A DNA stretch of 64,000 bases from an uncultured Alistipes sp. (GCA_947629705.1 CANREN010000009.1:1-64000); one strand, 5' to 3'; positions 41,398 through 50,766 are shown, counted from the first letter of the stretch. Numbers and translations: made by a program. The notes: a model not told the origin generated them from the sequence alone.

Positions 41398-42866
41398 CGC
41401 TGCAGAAATTGATAAATGGTCGGCAGATCGACGTGGCGGCGCACATGGTCGGCCAGCCGGTCGTATTGCTCCTCTTTGAAGGCGGCGTAATCGAAAGGCT
41501 CGGTCGTCAGCCGGTCGGTAAACGGGGCCAACAGCCGTTCGATGAAGGTGCCGTTGTCCAAAATCCCGTGCAGATAGGTACCCATCGCCCGTTCGACGAC
41601 GCACCCCTCCTCGACGCCCTCGTCCGTGCGGGCCAGCGGTCGGGCGCCGTCGAGCCGTTCGGTGCGGCCCATGTGGATTTCGTAGCCGCGGCAGGGCGTC
41701 TCGTCCCCGATCAGCCGGAACGTCGTCTGACGGGTTACTTTTTCGTGCGTCATCTTCGTGCGGACAGGCAGTAATCCCAATCCGGGCAGCCGCCGGATGT
41801 CGCCTTCGACGCCTTCGGGATCGACGATCTCACGCCCCAGCATCTGATAGCCGCCGCAGATGCCTACGACCGCCGCCCCTTCGCGATGAGCCCGGACGAT
41901 CGCCTGCGCGGCCCCGTTGCGGCGCAGTTCCGCCAGATCGTCGAGGGTCGATTTGCTCCCCGGCAGCAGAATGATATTCGCTTTGCGGAGCTCCTCGACG
42001 TTGTTCGTATAATAGAGGCGGACGCGCGGGTCGCGTTCCAGGACGTTGAAATCGGTGAAGTTCGAAAGGTGCCGCAGCAGGACGACCGCAATGTTGATCT
42101 TTCCGGCTTCGGCTTCGGCCCGTTTTTCGGCTAACGACACCGAATCCTCCTCCTCGATGTGTATGTCGCGGAAATAGGGGATGACGCCGACGACCGGCAG
42201 ACCGCAGCACGTTTCGAGCATCCGGCGGCCCTCGTCGAAGAGGCGCAGGTCGCCGCGGAATTTGTTGATGAGGATGCCTTTGATCCGTTTGCGGTCGGCT
42301 TCGGATTGCAGCATGATCGAGCCGTAGACCGAGGCGAACACACCGCCCCGGTCGATGTCCGCAACCAACAGGACGGCGGCATCGGCATAGGCGGCCATCG
42401 GGAGATTGACGAAATCCGTCTCGCGCAGGTTCAGTTCCGAGATGCTGCCGGCCCCCTCCAATACGATGGGGTTGTAGCGGGCCGCCAATCGGTCGTAGGC
42501 GGCGTGGGCCGCCTCGCGCAGCTCGGCCTTGCCCTCGTTGCGGAAGTATTCCCAGGCCGTGCGGTTGCCGATCGGGCGGCCGTTCACGATGACTTGCGAG
42601 CTCTGGTCGGACGACGGCTTCAGCAGCACGGGATTCATGTCCGTATGGCAGGGGATGCCCGCCGCTTCGGCCTGTACGGCCTGTGCACGGCCGATTTCCA
42701 ACCCTTCGGGTGTGGCGAACGAGTTGAGGGCCATGTTTTGTGCTTTGAACGGAGCCGGCGCATAACCGTCCTGGCGGAAAATCCGGCAGAAAGCGGCCGC
42801 AAGGATGCTTTTGCCGACATCGCTGCCCGTGCCGGCGAAAAAGAGGGGGCGGAGCGGCTTATTCAT
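41394..42866 (-). CDS. cobQ: Cobyric acid synthase
   Basis: Amidates four side chains of adenosylcobyrinate a,c-diamide using glutamine. The 490-residue protein has an N-terminal P-loop FFAGTGSDVGKSILAAAFC, then LNSFATPEGLEIGRAQAVQAEAAG, VLEGAGSISELNL and a class I glutamine-amidotransferase domain from about residue 250 with the nucleophile in VVGICGGYQMLGREI near 337 and His near the C-terminus (YLHGILDNGTF). Coupled by 8-nt and 4-nt overlaps to its neighbours. Confidence 0.96.
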   Translation of the reverse strand: MNKPLRPLFFAGTGSDVGKSILAAAFCRIFRQDGYAPAPFKAQNMALNSFATPEGLEIGRAQAVQAEAAGIPCHTDMNPVLLKPSSDQSSQVIVNGRPIGNRTAWEYFRNEGKAELREAAHAAYDRLAARYNPIVLEGAGSISELNLRETDFVNLPMAAYADAAVLLVADIDRGGVFASVYGSIMLQSEADRKRIKGILINKFRGDLRLFDEGRRMLETCCGLPVVGVIPYFRDIHIEEEDSVSLAEKRAEAEAGKINIAVVLLRHLSNFTDFNVLERDPRVRLYYTNNVEELRKANIILLPGSKSTLDDLAELRRNGAAQAIVRAHREGAAVVGICGGYQMLGREIVDPEGVEGDIRRLPGLGLLPVRTKMTHEKVTRQTTFRLIGDETPCRGYEIHMGRTERLDGARPLARTDEGVEEGCVVERAMGTYLHGILDNGTFIERLLAPFTDRLTTEPFDYAAFKEEQYDRLADHVRRHVDLPTIYQFLQR

Positions 42867-43434
42867 GGCGATGACGGTTTTTGTATCCGAACGATTTCCA
42901 GCGTTCTTCTGTCAGACCGCTTCGTTGCATTTCGGCCCGGGCCAGGATGAAGAGCAGATCGGAGAGCCGATTGACGAATCGCAGCAGCTCGGCGGGCAGC
43001 GGATCGAGACGATGGAGCGTCCACAAGCTGCGTTCGGCCCGTCGGGCTACGGAGCGCGCTAATTGCAGTCGTGCCGCCGCGGGCGTGCCGCCCGGCAGCA
43101 CGAACCAGTCGCGGTCGGTGCATTCGGCGGCTAATGCGTCGATCCATTGTTCGCAGTCGGACGTCAGCGTGTCATCGAGCCGGTTGGGATTCCGGTCGCG
43201 CCGGGCCGACGGGGTGGCGACGAGGCTCATCGCCGCCATCAATTCCCGTTGCAGGCGGTGCAGCCGCTCCTGCCACGGATCGTCCGGCGAAAGTTGCGCC
43301 CGAACGATGCCCAGATGGCAGTTCAACTCATCGAGCGCCCCGTTGGCCTCGATGCGCGGATCGTCTTTGGGAACCCGGTCGCCGCCGTGAATCCCCGTTG
43401 TGCCGTCGTCGCCGGTGCGTGTATAGATTTTCAT
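42859..43434 (-). CDS. cobO: Cob(I)yrinic acid a,c-diamide adenosyltransferase, PduO type
   Basis: Adds the 5'-deoxyadenosyl group to reduced corrinoid. The 191-residue four-helix-bundle protein begins IYTRTGDDGTTGIHGGDRVPKDDPRIEANGALDELNCHLG, shown here only in part as TRTGDDGTTG and ANGALDELN, the ATP-binding signatures, and has ARSVARRAERSLW near residue 130 with the conserved Arg/Glu set and FVNRLSDLLFILAR near 153. It is PduO-type by sequence although it occupies the position of the CobA-type enzyme in other operons. Confidence 0.92.
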   Translation of the reverse strand: MKIYTRTGDDGTTGIHGGDRVPKDDPRIEANGALDELNCHLGIVRAQLSPDDPWQERLHRLQRELMAAMSLVATPSARRDRNPNRLDDTLTSDCEQWIDALAAECTDRDWFVLPGGTPAAARLQLARSVARRAERSLWTLHRLDPLPAELLRFVNRLSDLLFILARAEMQRSGLTEERWKSFGYKNRHRHE

Positions 43435-44723
43435 CGTTCGAAAAGTTTCAGCGGGTCCTCCTCGGCCCAATAGAGATGGGTGTAGCCGGCTAACAGCCGC
43501 CTGTATCGGTAAACCGGCGTTGCAACGGCCTCGCCCCGCGCCGAAAATTGCTGTGCTGCGGAGGGGTAGTCACCCTCGATGCGCGAATAGTGGAACTCGT
43601 GGCCGCGCAGCCGCATCCCCTCAAAGACCACTTCGCGCAAGCCGAGATGCAGCCGCATCCCCTCCATCGTGGCCGTCAGCGGCAATACGCCGCACATCGT
43701 GTACGGCCGGCCTGCTTCGTCGCGGATCTCGCGGCAGAGGTACATCATGCCGCCGCATTCGGCCAGCATACGGCCGTCGCGCTCGACGTAATCGGCGATG
43801 GCTCGCCGCATGGCGGCATTGGCCTGCAACCGTTCGAGGTGGAATTCGGGGTAGCCGCCCGGCAGATAGACCAGATCGGCTTGCGGCAAGGCCGTATCGT
43901 GCAAAGGGGAAAAGAAGATCAGTTCACCCGTCTCGGCTAACCGGTCGAGGTTGGCCCGATAGGTGAAATCGAACGCCTCGTCGCGGGCTGCGGCGATTCG
44001 CAGCTTCCGGTCGGGCAGGCGGTCGTGGGGCGGTTCGGCCGGAAACGGACGGCGGGTCTTTGCTTCCAACCGGTCGAGGTCGATCGTCCGCTCCGCGGCA
44101 TCGGCCGCCGCGTCGATAACGGGGTCGAAAGTTTGCAGCGTTTCGAGCGACAGGCCCAAATGGCGCGACGGCGCCTGGAACCGTTCGTTGCGCGGCAGAT
44201 AGCCCAACGGTTCGATGCCGGCCGCTTCGGCGGCGGCTTTCAGTTGGGCGTAATGCGCGGGCGATCCGACCCGATTGAAAATTACGCCGACGATTTCAAC
44301 CGACGGGTCGAATCGGGCGAATCCATACAACAGCGGTGCGGCCGAAAAGGCCGCGGCCCGCGCGTCGACTGCCAGCACGACCGGCAGACGGAGCCGCTTC
44401 GCCACCTCTGCCGCCGACCCGCGGTCGCGGTCGTAGCCGTCGAACAGCCCCATCGCACCCTCGACGATGCAGAGGTCGTATCCGGCGCCGTAGCGGGCAT
44501 AGAGTTGTTGCAGATGCCGCTGCGAAGCCATGAACGGGTCGAGGTTGATGCTCTCGGCACCGGCTGCCAGGGCGTGGAATTGCGGGTCGATATAGTCGGG
44601 CCCGCATTTGAACGGACGCACCCGTCGTCCGCGGCGCGCAAAAGCCCGCAACAACCCCAATGTCAGGGTCGTTTTCCCGCTGGCCGAGGCCGCTGCACCG
44701 ATCAGGAATTGGCTTTTCGACAT
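43431..44723 (-). CDS. cobB: Cobyrinate a,c-diamide synthase
   Basis: Amidates the a and c side chains of cobyrinate (CbiA in the anaerobic pathway). The 430-residue protein has the P-loop IGAAASASGKTTLTLGLL, KCGPDYIDPQFH near residue 41, IVEGAMGLFDGYD near 88, and a class I amidotransferase domain with the nucleophile Cys in MLAECGGMMYLCREI near residue 320 and the terminal His in HLYW. First gene of the reverse operon, which reads cobB, cobO, cobQ, cobD, cbiB with overlaps throughout. Confidence 0.95.
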   Translation of the reverse strand: MSKSQFLIGAAASASGKTTLTLGLLRAFARRGRRVRPFKCGPDYIDPQFHALAAGAESINLDPFMASQRHLQQLYARYGAGYDLCIVEGAMGLFDGYDRDRGSAAEVAKRLRLPVVLAVDARAAAFSAAPLLYGFARFDPSVEIVGVIFNRVGSPAHYAQLKAAAEAAGIEPLGYLPRNERFQAPSRHLGLSLETLQTFDPVIDAAADAAERTIDLDRLEAKTRRPFPAEPPHDRLPDRKLRIAAARDEAFDFTYRANLDRLAETGELIFFSPLHDTALPQADLVYLPGGYPEFHLERLQANAAMRRAIADYVERDGRMLAECGGMMYLCREIRDEAGRPYTMCGVLPLTATMEGMRLHLGLREVVFEGMRLRGHEFHYSRIEGDYPSAAQQFSARGEAVATPVYRYRRLLAGYTHLYWAEEDPLKLFER

Positions 44724-44748
44724 GCTGTTCCGCGAAGGTTCGGTCGGA

Positions 44749-44756
44749 CAAAGATA
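44749..44756 (-). promoter_or_regulatory. -7 box of the cobB operon
   Basis: TATCTTTG on the minus strand, 26 nt upstream of the cobB start. The predicted leader is about 20 nt, so this operon has no riboswitch of its own. Confidence 0.6.
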
Positions 44757-44809
44757 GTGATTCGAGACAAAATTTTGCAGGAAAAAGAGACGAAAACGAA
44801 AATTATCCC

Positions 44810-44817
44810 TATCTTTG
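44810..44817 (+). promoter_or_regulatory. -7 box of the riboswitch-controlled receptor operon
   Basis: TATCTTTG on the plus strand directly precedes the cobalamin riboswitch, so transcription would start around 44824. It is divergent from the cobB promoter 53 bp away. Confidence 0.7.
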
Positions 44818-44823
44818 CGCCGT

Positions 44824-44995
44824 GCAAGGTGATGCCGCACGACACTCGTTGCGGCATAAAAGGGAATCCGGTGCGAAGCCGGAACAGTCCTCGCTACTGT
44901 AAGGCCCCGAGAGGCGGATGAATTCCGATTGCCACTGTGCGTTCGTCGCACGGGAAGGCGTCGTCCGCAGGACCGAGTCAGGAAACCTGCCTTGC
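44824..44995 (+). promoter_or_regulatory. Cobalamin riboswitch
   Basis: Conserved elements in order: AAAGGGAATCCGGTGCGAAGCCGG (44859-44882, shown in part as AAAGGGAATCCGGTG), ACAGTCCTCGCTACTGTAA and the B12 box AGTCAGGAAACCTGCC near 44977-44992. Binding of cobalamin normally hides the downstream ribosome site or ends transcription, so the following BtuB-like receptor is expected to be repressed when B12 is plentiful. Confidence 0.93.
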
Positions 44996-45055
44996 CGGTT
45001 GCGTGCGGTGTCGTCGGCCCGAGGTAAGACCGGACATCCGAACGGTTTTTTTTAC

Positions 45056-47194
45056 ATGAAGAACGGATTTATGCGAGGCATCCTGCGGGGTGCGGTGTTC
45101 GTGTCGGTTTGCGTGCCGGTAACGGTTTCGGCGCAGGAACCGGCGGCGGTCGACGCCGAGCAGGCGATCGACGAGGTGGTCGTTACGGGCACGGGTACCG
45201 AACACTATCTGAAAGACGCGCCCGTGCAGACCGAGGTCATCACCGGCAAGATGCTCCGGAGCTTTTCGGGCCGCAGTTTCAGCGAGATTCTGGCCACGTT
45301 GAGCCCTTCGTTCGACGTGTCGCAGAGCGACATGGGCGCCGGTCTGTCGATGAACGGATTGGGCAATGCGTACCTGCTGATTCTCGTCGACGGAAAGCGG
45401 CTGCACGGTGATTTGGGCGGGCAGAACGATCTGGGGCTGATCGATCCGGCCGATATCGGGCGCATCGAGATCGTCAAGGGCGCCTCCTCCTCGTTGTACG
45501 GGTCGGATGCCATCGCGGGGGTCATCAATATCATCACGCGCAAGCATCGCGAATGGCCGGCGGTCGTCGAAAACACGACCCGCATCGGCAATTATTTCGA
45601 TCTGCGCCAGCACAATGCGGTCGCTTTCACGGCCGGAAAGGTCGCTTCGTCGACCAAATTCTCGCTGCAGCATACCGACGGCTGGCAGAACTCCCCGCAG
45701 GAGCTCTATCGCGACAAACTCTATGAAAATTCGACGACGCAGACCGTGAGCGCCTACACCAACGAACGCATCGAGCAGGAGCTTTCGTTCCGGCCGAACG
45801 AACGGTGGCAGATCGCCGTTTCGGGCATGTACTACCGTAAACTGTTGCAGCACCGGCCGGGCGGGCCCCGCTGGCGGTCGTACAATCCGCTCTATCACGA
45901 TCAGGGTTACGGCTTTTCCGCCCAATTCAAACCGTCGGAGCGGACGAAACTGCTGTTCGATGCCGACTGGAACCGCCATGCCTACTATTACGACTATTAC
46001 CTGCAATACATCGACGAGTACTACGAATTGAGCGAGGTCAACGGCATTTTGAGGCCCGTTCCCGTTCATACGGTCTATTTTCCGGGCGATCATTCGACCG
46101 AAAGCGACCAGCGCCGCTGGACGACGCATCTGCGCGGGGTCTTCGATCCGGGCGGCCGGCATCGGCTGTCGGTCGGCGCGGAGTGGATCCGCGATGCGTT
46201 GATTGCGCCCCATCGCATGATGAAGGAGCGGGCGGCGGCCAATACGGCGGCGCTCTATGCACAGGACGAATGGAATATCGCTCCCTGTTTCAACGTTACT
46301 TACGGCGGCCGGTTGGTCTATCACGAACAGTTCGGATGGACGGCGACACCGAAAGTCTCGTTGATGTACAAGGCGGGCGACTGGAACCTGCGCGCTTCGT
46401 GGGCCCGCGGATTCAAGACGCCGACCCTCAAGGAGCTCTACTACTTCTATGAACGGGCCATGATGGGCAAGCTGCGGATTTATATCGGCAACAGCGCGCT
46501 GCGCCCGCAACGGTCGGATTACTTTTCGTTCGGACCCGAGTACCGCGGCCGCCGATTCACCTTCAGCGTTACGGCTTCGTACAATCGCGTCAGGGATATG
46601 ATCGCCTTGGTCGGCGTACCCGTTCCGCCCGAATTCGTCAGCGACGAGGGTACGGAGTTCGACGGCGCCATGCAGTATGTCAACATGGAGGACGCCGAGG
46701 TGAAGTGCGTCGAAGCGACTTTCACGTGGCGGCCCGGGGCCGGTTTTACGGTCGGCGGCGGATACAGCTATACGGATGCCTGCGGGCATATCGTCGACGA
46801 CGATGCCTCGGCGGATGCCGGTCATACCGTCATCGAGCGGCGGGTGATCGACGGCACGGCGGAGCATCGCGGCAGCCTGCGCGTCGACTGGACGCACGAC
46901 TGGAAGCGTTACGGCCTGACGGTTGGCCTCTTCGGCCGCGGACAGACCGAACGCTATTACAAGGAGTACGGCAATGCCCCGGGGTACATGGTGTGGCGGC
47001 TGACGACGAATCACCGCATCGGCAGCTGGAAACGCTGGCATTTGGAGTTGGCCGTAGGGGTCGACAACCTGTTCGATCACGTCGAGCGGCATCCTTACGG
47101 TTACAACTACGGTACGACGACTGCCGGACGCACCTGCTTCGGCGAGATCACCGTGCGGTTCGGGCAGGCGCAAAGCAGCCGGAAAAAGAGGTGA
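45056..47194 (+). CDS. btuB: BtuB-like TonB-dependent receptor under riboswitch control
   Basis: A 712-residue outer-membrane receptor expected to import cobalamin or cobinamide. ATG 45056 follows the riboswitch by 60 nt; the signal peptide covers about residues 1-26. The TonB-box-like segment IDEVVVTGTGTEHYL is near residue 39, a plug with LSMNGLGNAYLLILVDGKR and IGRIEIVKGASSSLYGSDAIAGVINI follows to about 170, and the barrel ends with aromatic strands (TTAGRTCFGEITVRFG). It lacks the N-terminal carboxypeptidase-like domain that its paralogue at 48364 has. Substrate choice is inference from the riboswitch. Confidence 0.9.
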   Translation: MKNGFMRGILRGAVFVSVCVPVTVSAQEPAAVDAEQAIDEVVVTGTGTEHYLKDAPVQTEVITGKMLRSFSGRSFSEILATLSPSFDVSQSDMGAGLSMNGLGNAYLLILVDGKRLHGDLGGQNDLGLIDPADIGRIEIVKGASSSLYGSDAIAGVINIITRKHREWPAVVENTTRIGNYFDLRQHNAVAFTAGKVASSTKFSLQHTDGWQNSPQELYRDKLYENSTTQTVSAYTNERIEQELSFRPNERWQIAVSGMYYRKLLQHRPGGPRWRSYNPLYHDQGYGFSAQFKPSERTKLLFDADWNRHAYYYDYYLQYIDEYYELSEVNGILRPVPVHTVYFPGDHSTESDQRRWTTHLRGVFDPGGRHRLSVGAEWIRDALIAPHRMMKERAAANTAALYAQDEWNIAPCFNVTYGGRLVYHEQFGWTATPKVSLMYKAGDWNLRASWARGFKTPTLKELYYFYERAMMGKLRIYIGNSALRPQRSDYFSFGPEYRGRRFTFSVTASYNRVRDMIALVGVPVPPEFVSDEGTEFDGAMQYVNMEDAEVKCVEATFTWRPGAGFTVGGGYSYTDACGHIVDDDASADAGHTVIERRVIDGTAEHRGSLRVDWTHDWKRYGLTVGLFGRGQTERYYKEYGNAPGYMVWRLTTNHRIGSWKRWHLELAVGVDNLFDHVERHPYGYNYGTTTAGRTCFGEITVRFGQAQSSRKKR

Positions 47195-47309
47195 ATTTTT
47201 ATTAAGGAGGAGGTTCCGAAACCGATTGCAGACTTCGGGAACGGGCGGAATTCCTACCGGGCGAGTGAATAAAAAAGCAAGTAAATAAAACCATTAAAAC
47301 AGAAAGGTT

Positions 47310-48287
47310 ATGAAAAAAAGTTTCAGCATGTTGGTTTCGATGGCACTCATCGGAACGCTCTGCGGCGGCTTCACGGCTTGCGACGACGACAAGGATGGGG
47401 AGCAGATTCCCGCTGCGCTCCAGTATGAAAAGAGGCACGACACGGCTATTCTGCTCGTAACGTTCGGTTCGACCTACGACGAGCCGCACACGACGTATGA
47501 GAATCAGATGGCCCAGTTCGAAACGGCCTTCCCCGATGCCGACATCTTCTTCTCGTTTACCTCCGTTACCTGCATCAACCGTTGGTATGCCGCTTCGGGC
47601 GAGCAGTTCATCACGCCCGACAAATGGCTCGGTTCGTTCATCGAGAAGGGTTATAAGCATGTTTACGTGCAGTCGCTGCACGTCATTCCGGGCGAGGAGT
47701 TCCAGTTGCTGCGCGACAAGTACGTCAAATCGGACTACAATTTCATCGTGCAGGACTTGGAGCCTGCGCGTGAGGAGGCTTGCTGCGGCACGGCGCTGTT
47801 GACGAGCGACAAGGATATTAAAGACGTGGCCAAGGTGTTGGTCGACGCTTTCAAAACGCAGCTTCAGGCTGGCGAAGCGGTCGCTTTCATGGGCCACGGC
47901 AACCCCGTTTCGGACTACGACCACGCCAACGCCTCTTATGAGAAGATCGAAAAGGAGATGCAGGCTTATGCGGAATCGGCTTACGGAAACGGGAACGTTT
48001 TCGTCGGCACGGTGGATTATCCCGCCATGCTGATTGATTACGTGATCGACGAAATGAAAGCCAAAGGCGTTTCGGAATCGACGCCCGTGAACTTGCATCC
48101 GTTGATGTCGATCGCCGGCGATCACGCCAACAACGATATGGCCGACGCGAACGACCCCGAGAGCTGGCTCTCGATGATCGAGGCCGCCGGTTGGAAGAAG
48201 GTGAAGCCGACGGTCAAGGGCCTGGGCGATTACAAGGAGATCAACGCCGTCTGGATCCGGCACCTGCGCGACGCGATCGCCGAATAG
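47310..48287 (+). CDS. cbiK: CbiK-type chelatase with lipoprotein signal
   Basis: A 325-residue protein of the anaerobic cobalt chelatase family, which inserts Co2+ into sirohydrochlorin. The fold begins after residue 42 with DTAILLVTFGSTYDEPH, and the two metal-site histidines are seen in VQSLHVIPGEEF (His124) and FMGHGNPVSDY (His196). Residues 1-24 are a signal with lipobox GFTAC, so Cys24 would be lipidated and the enzyme held in the periplasm or outer membrane. Periplasmic CbiK forms are known in Desulfovibrio. Sitting between two BtuB-like receptors it may handle metals or tetrapyrroles outside the cytoplasm rather than serve B12 synthesis. Confidence 0.88.
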   Translation: MKKSFSMLVSMALIGTLCGGFTACDDDKDGEQIPAALQYEKRHDTAILLVTFGSTYDEPHTTYENQMAQFETAFPDADIFFSFTSVTCINRWYAASGEQFITPDKWLGSFIEKGYKHVYVQSLHVIPGEEFQLLRDKYVKSDYNFIVQDLEPAREEACCGTALLTSDKDIKDVAKVLVDAFKTQLQAGEAVAFMGHGNPVSDYDHANASYEKIEKEMQAYAESAYGNGNVFVGTVDYPAMLIDYVIDEMKAKGVSESTPVNLHPLMSIAGDHANNDMADANDPESWLSMIEAAGWKKVKPTVKGLGDYKEINAVWIRHLRDAIAE

Positions 48288-48310
48288 GATAAGTCGACAT
48301 TAAATTCCGG

Positions 48311-48346
48311 GCAATACGGACCCGAACGGCCTGTATTGCTTGTTTT
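48311..48346 (+). terminator. Possible terminator between cbiK and the second receptor
   Basis: GCAATAC (48311-48317) pairs with GTATTGC (48333-48339) with further partial pairing inside, then TTGTTTT. It could attenuate rather than stop read-through, since no clear promoter precedes the next gene. Confidence 0.55.
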
Positions 48347-48363
48347 AGCGAAAAAAAACAGAG

Positions 48364-50664
48364 ATGAAGAGATTGAAATACGGGTTGCTTTGCGCCGTTT
48401 TGTCGGCGGCTTCCGTTGTACAGGCCCAGCAGGCCGTTACGGGCCGTGTTACGGATGCCGAGACCGGAGCGCCGATCGTCGGAGCGGCCATACGGGTAGA
48501 GCGGACGCTGACAGGTGCTGCAACCGACAACAACGGCGAATTCCGCATGGCCCATGCGGCATCCGATGCGGTGCTGCGGGTGAGCCATTTGGGCTATGAA
48601 ACGCAGACGGTCGCACTGGATGGGCGAACCTCGGGAATCGAAATCCGGCTGAAGTCTTCGCAGCTCAATATCGGTCAGGTCGTCGTAACCGGTACCGGTA
48701 CGCACCGCCGGGCCGACGATGCGCCGGTTCCCATGACCGTCCTGACCGGCAAGGAGCTGCAGGAGGGCGTCATGACGAACCTCGAAGATGCGCTGCTGAA
48801 ATCCGATCCGTCGTTCGCCATCACGCCGCTCGGTTCGATGGGATCGTCGATCACGATGAACGGCCTCGACGACACCTATATCCTCTTTTTGGTCGACGGA
48901 CAGCGTATGCTCGGCAGCGGTACGGGGGCGCCCGACCTCGCGCGCATCGACATGTCCAACGTCAAACGGATCGAGATTCTCGACGGTGCGGCTTCGATGC
49001 TCTACGGTTCCGACGCCATCGCCGGCGTGGTGAATATCATCACCGACGATCCGCGTTCGGGCGTCGAACTGTCGACCCGCGCTTCGGTGCGCAGCTACGG
49101 CCGCTACGAACATTCGGTCGGCCTCGATGCCAAGGAGGGCAGACTGGGGGTTTACACCTCGTTCGTCCACCAGCAGGCCGACGGTTGGCGGCTCAATCCG
49201 TTGGAGGAGAACAAGAACGGCGAGTTGATCCCCTCGATGCACATGGCGTCGTTCGCCATGGCCTCGAATACCGTTTCGCAGCGGTTCACTTACGACCTCG
49301 CACGCGGTTTGAGCCTCTATGTCGACGGTTCGTATTATCATTACGACCAGTTCCGGCCGCATTCGATCGACAACGAGGAGACGAGCTACAAATACGACCT
49401 CGGACACCGGAATTACACCTACGGCGCCGGTCTGAAATACATTGCCAGCGATCGGGTTTCGCTCTTCGCCGATTTCCATTCGGACAATTACGCATCGACC
49501 TACGACTATTTCGTCGCCAGCGGCGATTTGCGTCCGGGCGATACGGAGACCCGCGTGGCGACGCGCTTTTACAAGGCTTCGCTGAAAGGAATTTTCAAAT
49601 TGGATCGCCACAACCGGCTTTCGGCGGGGCTCGAATACATAGACGACCGGTTGGACGACTACCTTTCGACTTCGGCCACGCTGCCGACGGCCGTCGGCAA
49701 CTACACCTTGTCGGCCTATTTGCAGGACGAGGTAACGATCGACCGCCATTGGCAGGCGCTCGTCGGACTGCGTTACCTTTATCACGAACGGATGGGCAGC
49801 CACGCGACGCCCAACGTCTCCGTAATGTACCGCACGGGCGGATTCAAGGCGCGTGCTTCGTATGCTGCGGGTTACAAGACGCCGGCCCTGTCCGAAATCT
49901 ATACGTTCAACGTCAGCAAGGACGGAGCGTTGACCATCGGCAACGAAGACCTCCGTCCCGAAAAGAGCCACTACGCTTCGCTCAACTTGGAGTACGGCAC
50001 CGGACGGATGAACTTTTCGGTAACCGGATTCTACAATCGGCTGATCGACAAGGTGGAGGTGGAGTCGTTCGAAGTGTCGGACGAGGAGCTGCAGCACTAC
50101 CGGTCGATCTACGGCGACGGCGTTACGCAGTCGGTCGTCAAGAAACGGAGCAACATCGACAAGGCCCGCATCGCCGGCGTAACGATTGCGGCGCAGGCCT
50201 ATCTCGGTGCCGGATTCTCCGTTCGCGGCGCCTATAACTTCATCGACGGCGTCAACCTTACGGCGCCCGACGGTGCGGACGACCGGTTGGACAAGAGCAT
50301 CCGCCATGCCGGCAATGTGTCGGCCGACTGGGAGCATGCGTGGAACAAATACACGCTGCATGTCGAACTGAACGGACGGATGAGCGGCAAACGCTATTCT
50401 TCGACCTATTCGCCGCGCATCGGCGACGCACCGTGCTATTCGCTGTGGGATTTGGTTGCGACGCATACGTTCCGGTTGGGACGGGTGATTCTGACGCCGG
50501 CCATCGGCATCGAGAACCTGTTCGATTACCGCGATGACCGTCCGGCCTACCTCCATTACACCGATGCTTCGGGCAAGGCCGCTGCGACCGTGTCGCCTTA
50601 TGCGACGCTCACGCCCGGACGGACCTGCTTTTTCTCGCTGGGCATCCGCCTGCGCAACAAGTAA
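48364..50664 (+). CDS. BtuB-like TonB-dependent receptor, second copy
   Basis: A 766-residue outer-membrane receptor with a signal peptide (1-20), a carboxypeptidase-like regulatory domain (about 23-100, AVTGRVTDAETGAPIVGAAI), a plug with NIGQVVVTGTGTHRRADDAPVPMTVLTGKEL and VKRIEILDGAASMLYGSDAIAGVVNI, and a barrel ending PGRTCFFSLGIRLRNK. Clear relationship to the riboswitch-controlled receptor upstream in plug and barrel; the extra N-terminal domain is the Bacteroidetes pattern. It probably handles a corrinoid or a related metal-tetrapyrrole, inferred from neighbours. Confidence 0.88.
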   Translation: MKRLKYGLLCAVLSAASVVQAQQAVTGRVTDAETGAPIVGAAIRVERTLTGAATDNNGEFRMAHAASDAVLRVSHLGYETQTVALDGRTSGIEIRLKSSQLNIGQVVVTGTGTHRRADDAPVPMTVLTGKELQEGVMTNLEDALLKSDPSFAITPLGSMGSSITMNGLDDTYILFLVDGQRMLGSGTGAPDLARIDMSNVKRIEILDGAASMLYGSDAIAGVVNIITDDPRSGVELSTRASVRSYGRYEHSVGLDAKEGRLGVYTSFVHQQADGWRLNPLEENKNGELIPSMHMASFAMASNTVSQRFTYDLARGLSLYVDGSYYHYDQFRPHSIDNEETSYKYDLGHRNYTYGAGLKYIASDRVSLFADFHSDNYASTYDYFVASGDLRPGDTETRVATRFYKASLKGIFKLDRHNRLSAGLEYIDDRLDDYLSTSATLPTAVGNYTLSAYLQDEVTIDRHWQALVGLRYLYHERMGSHATPNVSVMYRTGGFKARASYAAGYKTPALSEIYTFNVSKDGALTIGNEDLRPEKSHYASLNLEYGTGRMNFSVTGFYNRLIDKVEVESFEVSDEELQHYRSIYGDGVTQSVVKKRSNIDKARIAGVTIAAQAYLGAGFSVRGAYNFIDGVNLTAPDGADDRLDKSIRHAGNVSADWEHAWNKYTLHVELNGRMSGKRYSSTYSPRIGDAPCYSLWDLVATHTFRLGRVILTPAIGIENLFDYRDDRPAYLHYTDASGKAAATVSPYATLTPGRTCFFSLGIRLRNK

Positions 50665-50712
50665 GGTGCGGGCGGCTGAAGGAGAAGCGGGAAGCGGCCG
50701 CGGCCGTCGAAA

Positions 50713-50766
50713 ACGCGATGGATAGCCATCGCGTCAATAAAAAATCCGGCATTTCGCCGGATTTTT
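50713..50766 (+). terminator. Double hairpin terminator after the second receptor
   Basis: Two hairpins in a row: ACGCGATGG-ATAG-CCATCGCGT (50713-50734) and AAAATCCGGC-ATTTC-GCCGGATTTTT (50741-50766, ending in a T-run). The second is a standard intrinsic terminator. Downstream TAATTTTA (50770-50777) is a weak candidate -7 box for the corrin-ring operon. Confidence 0.8.
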
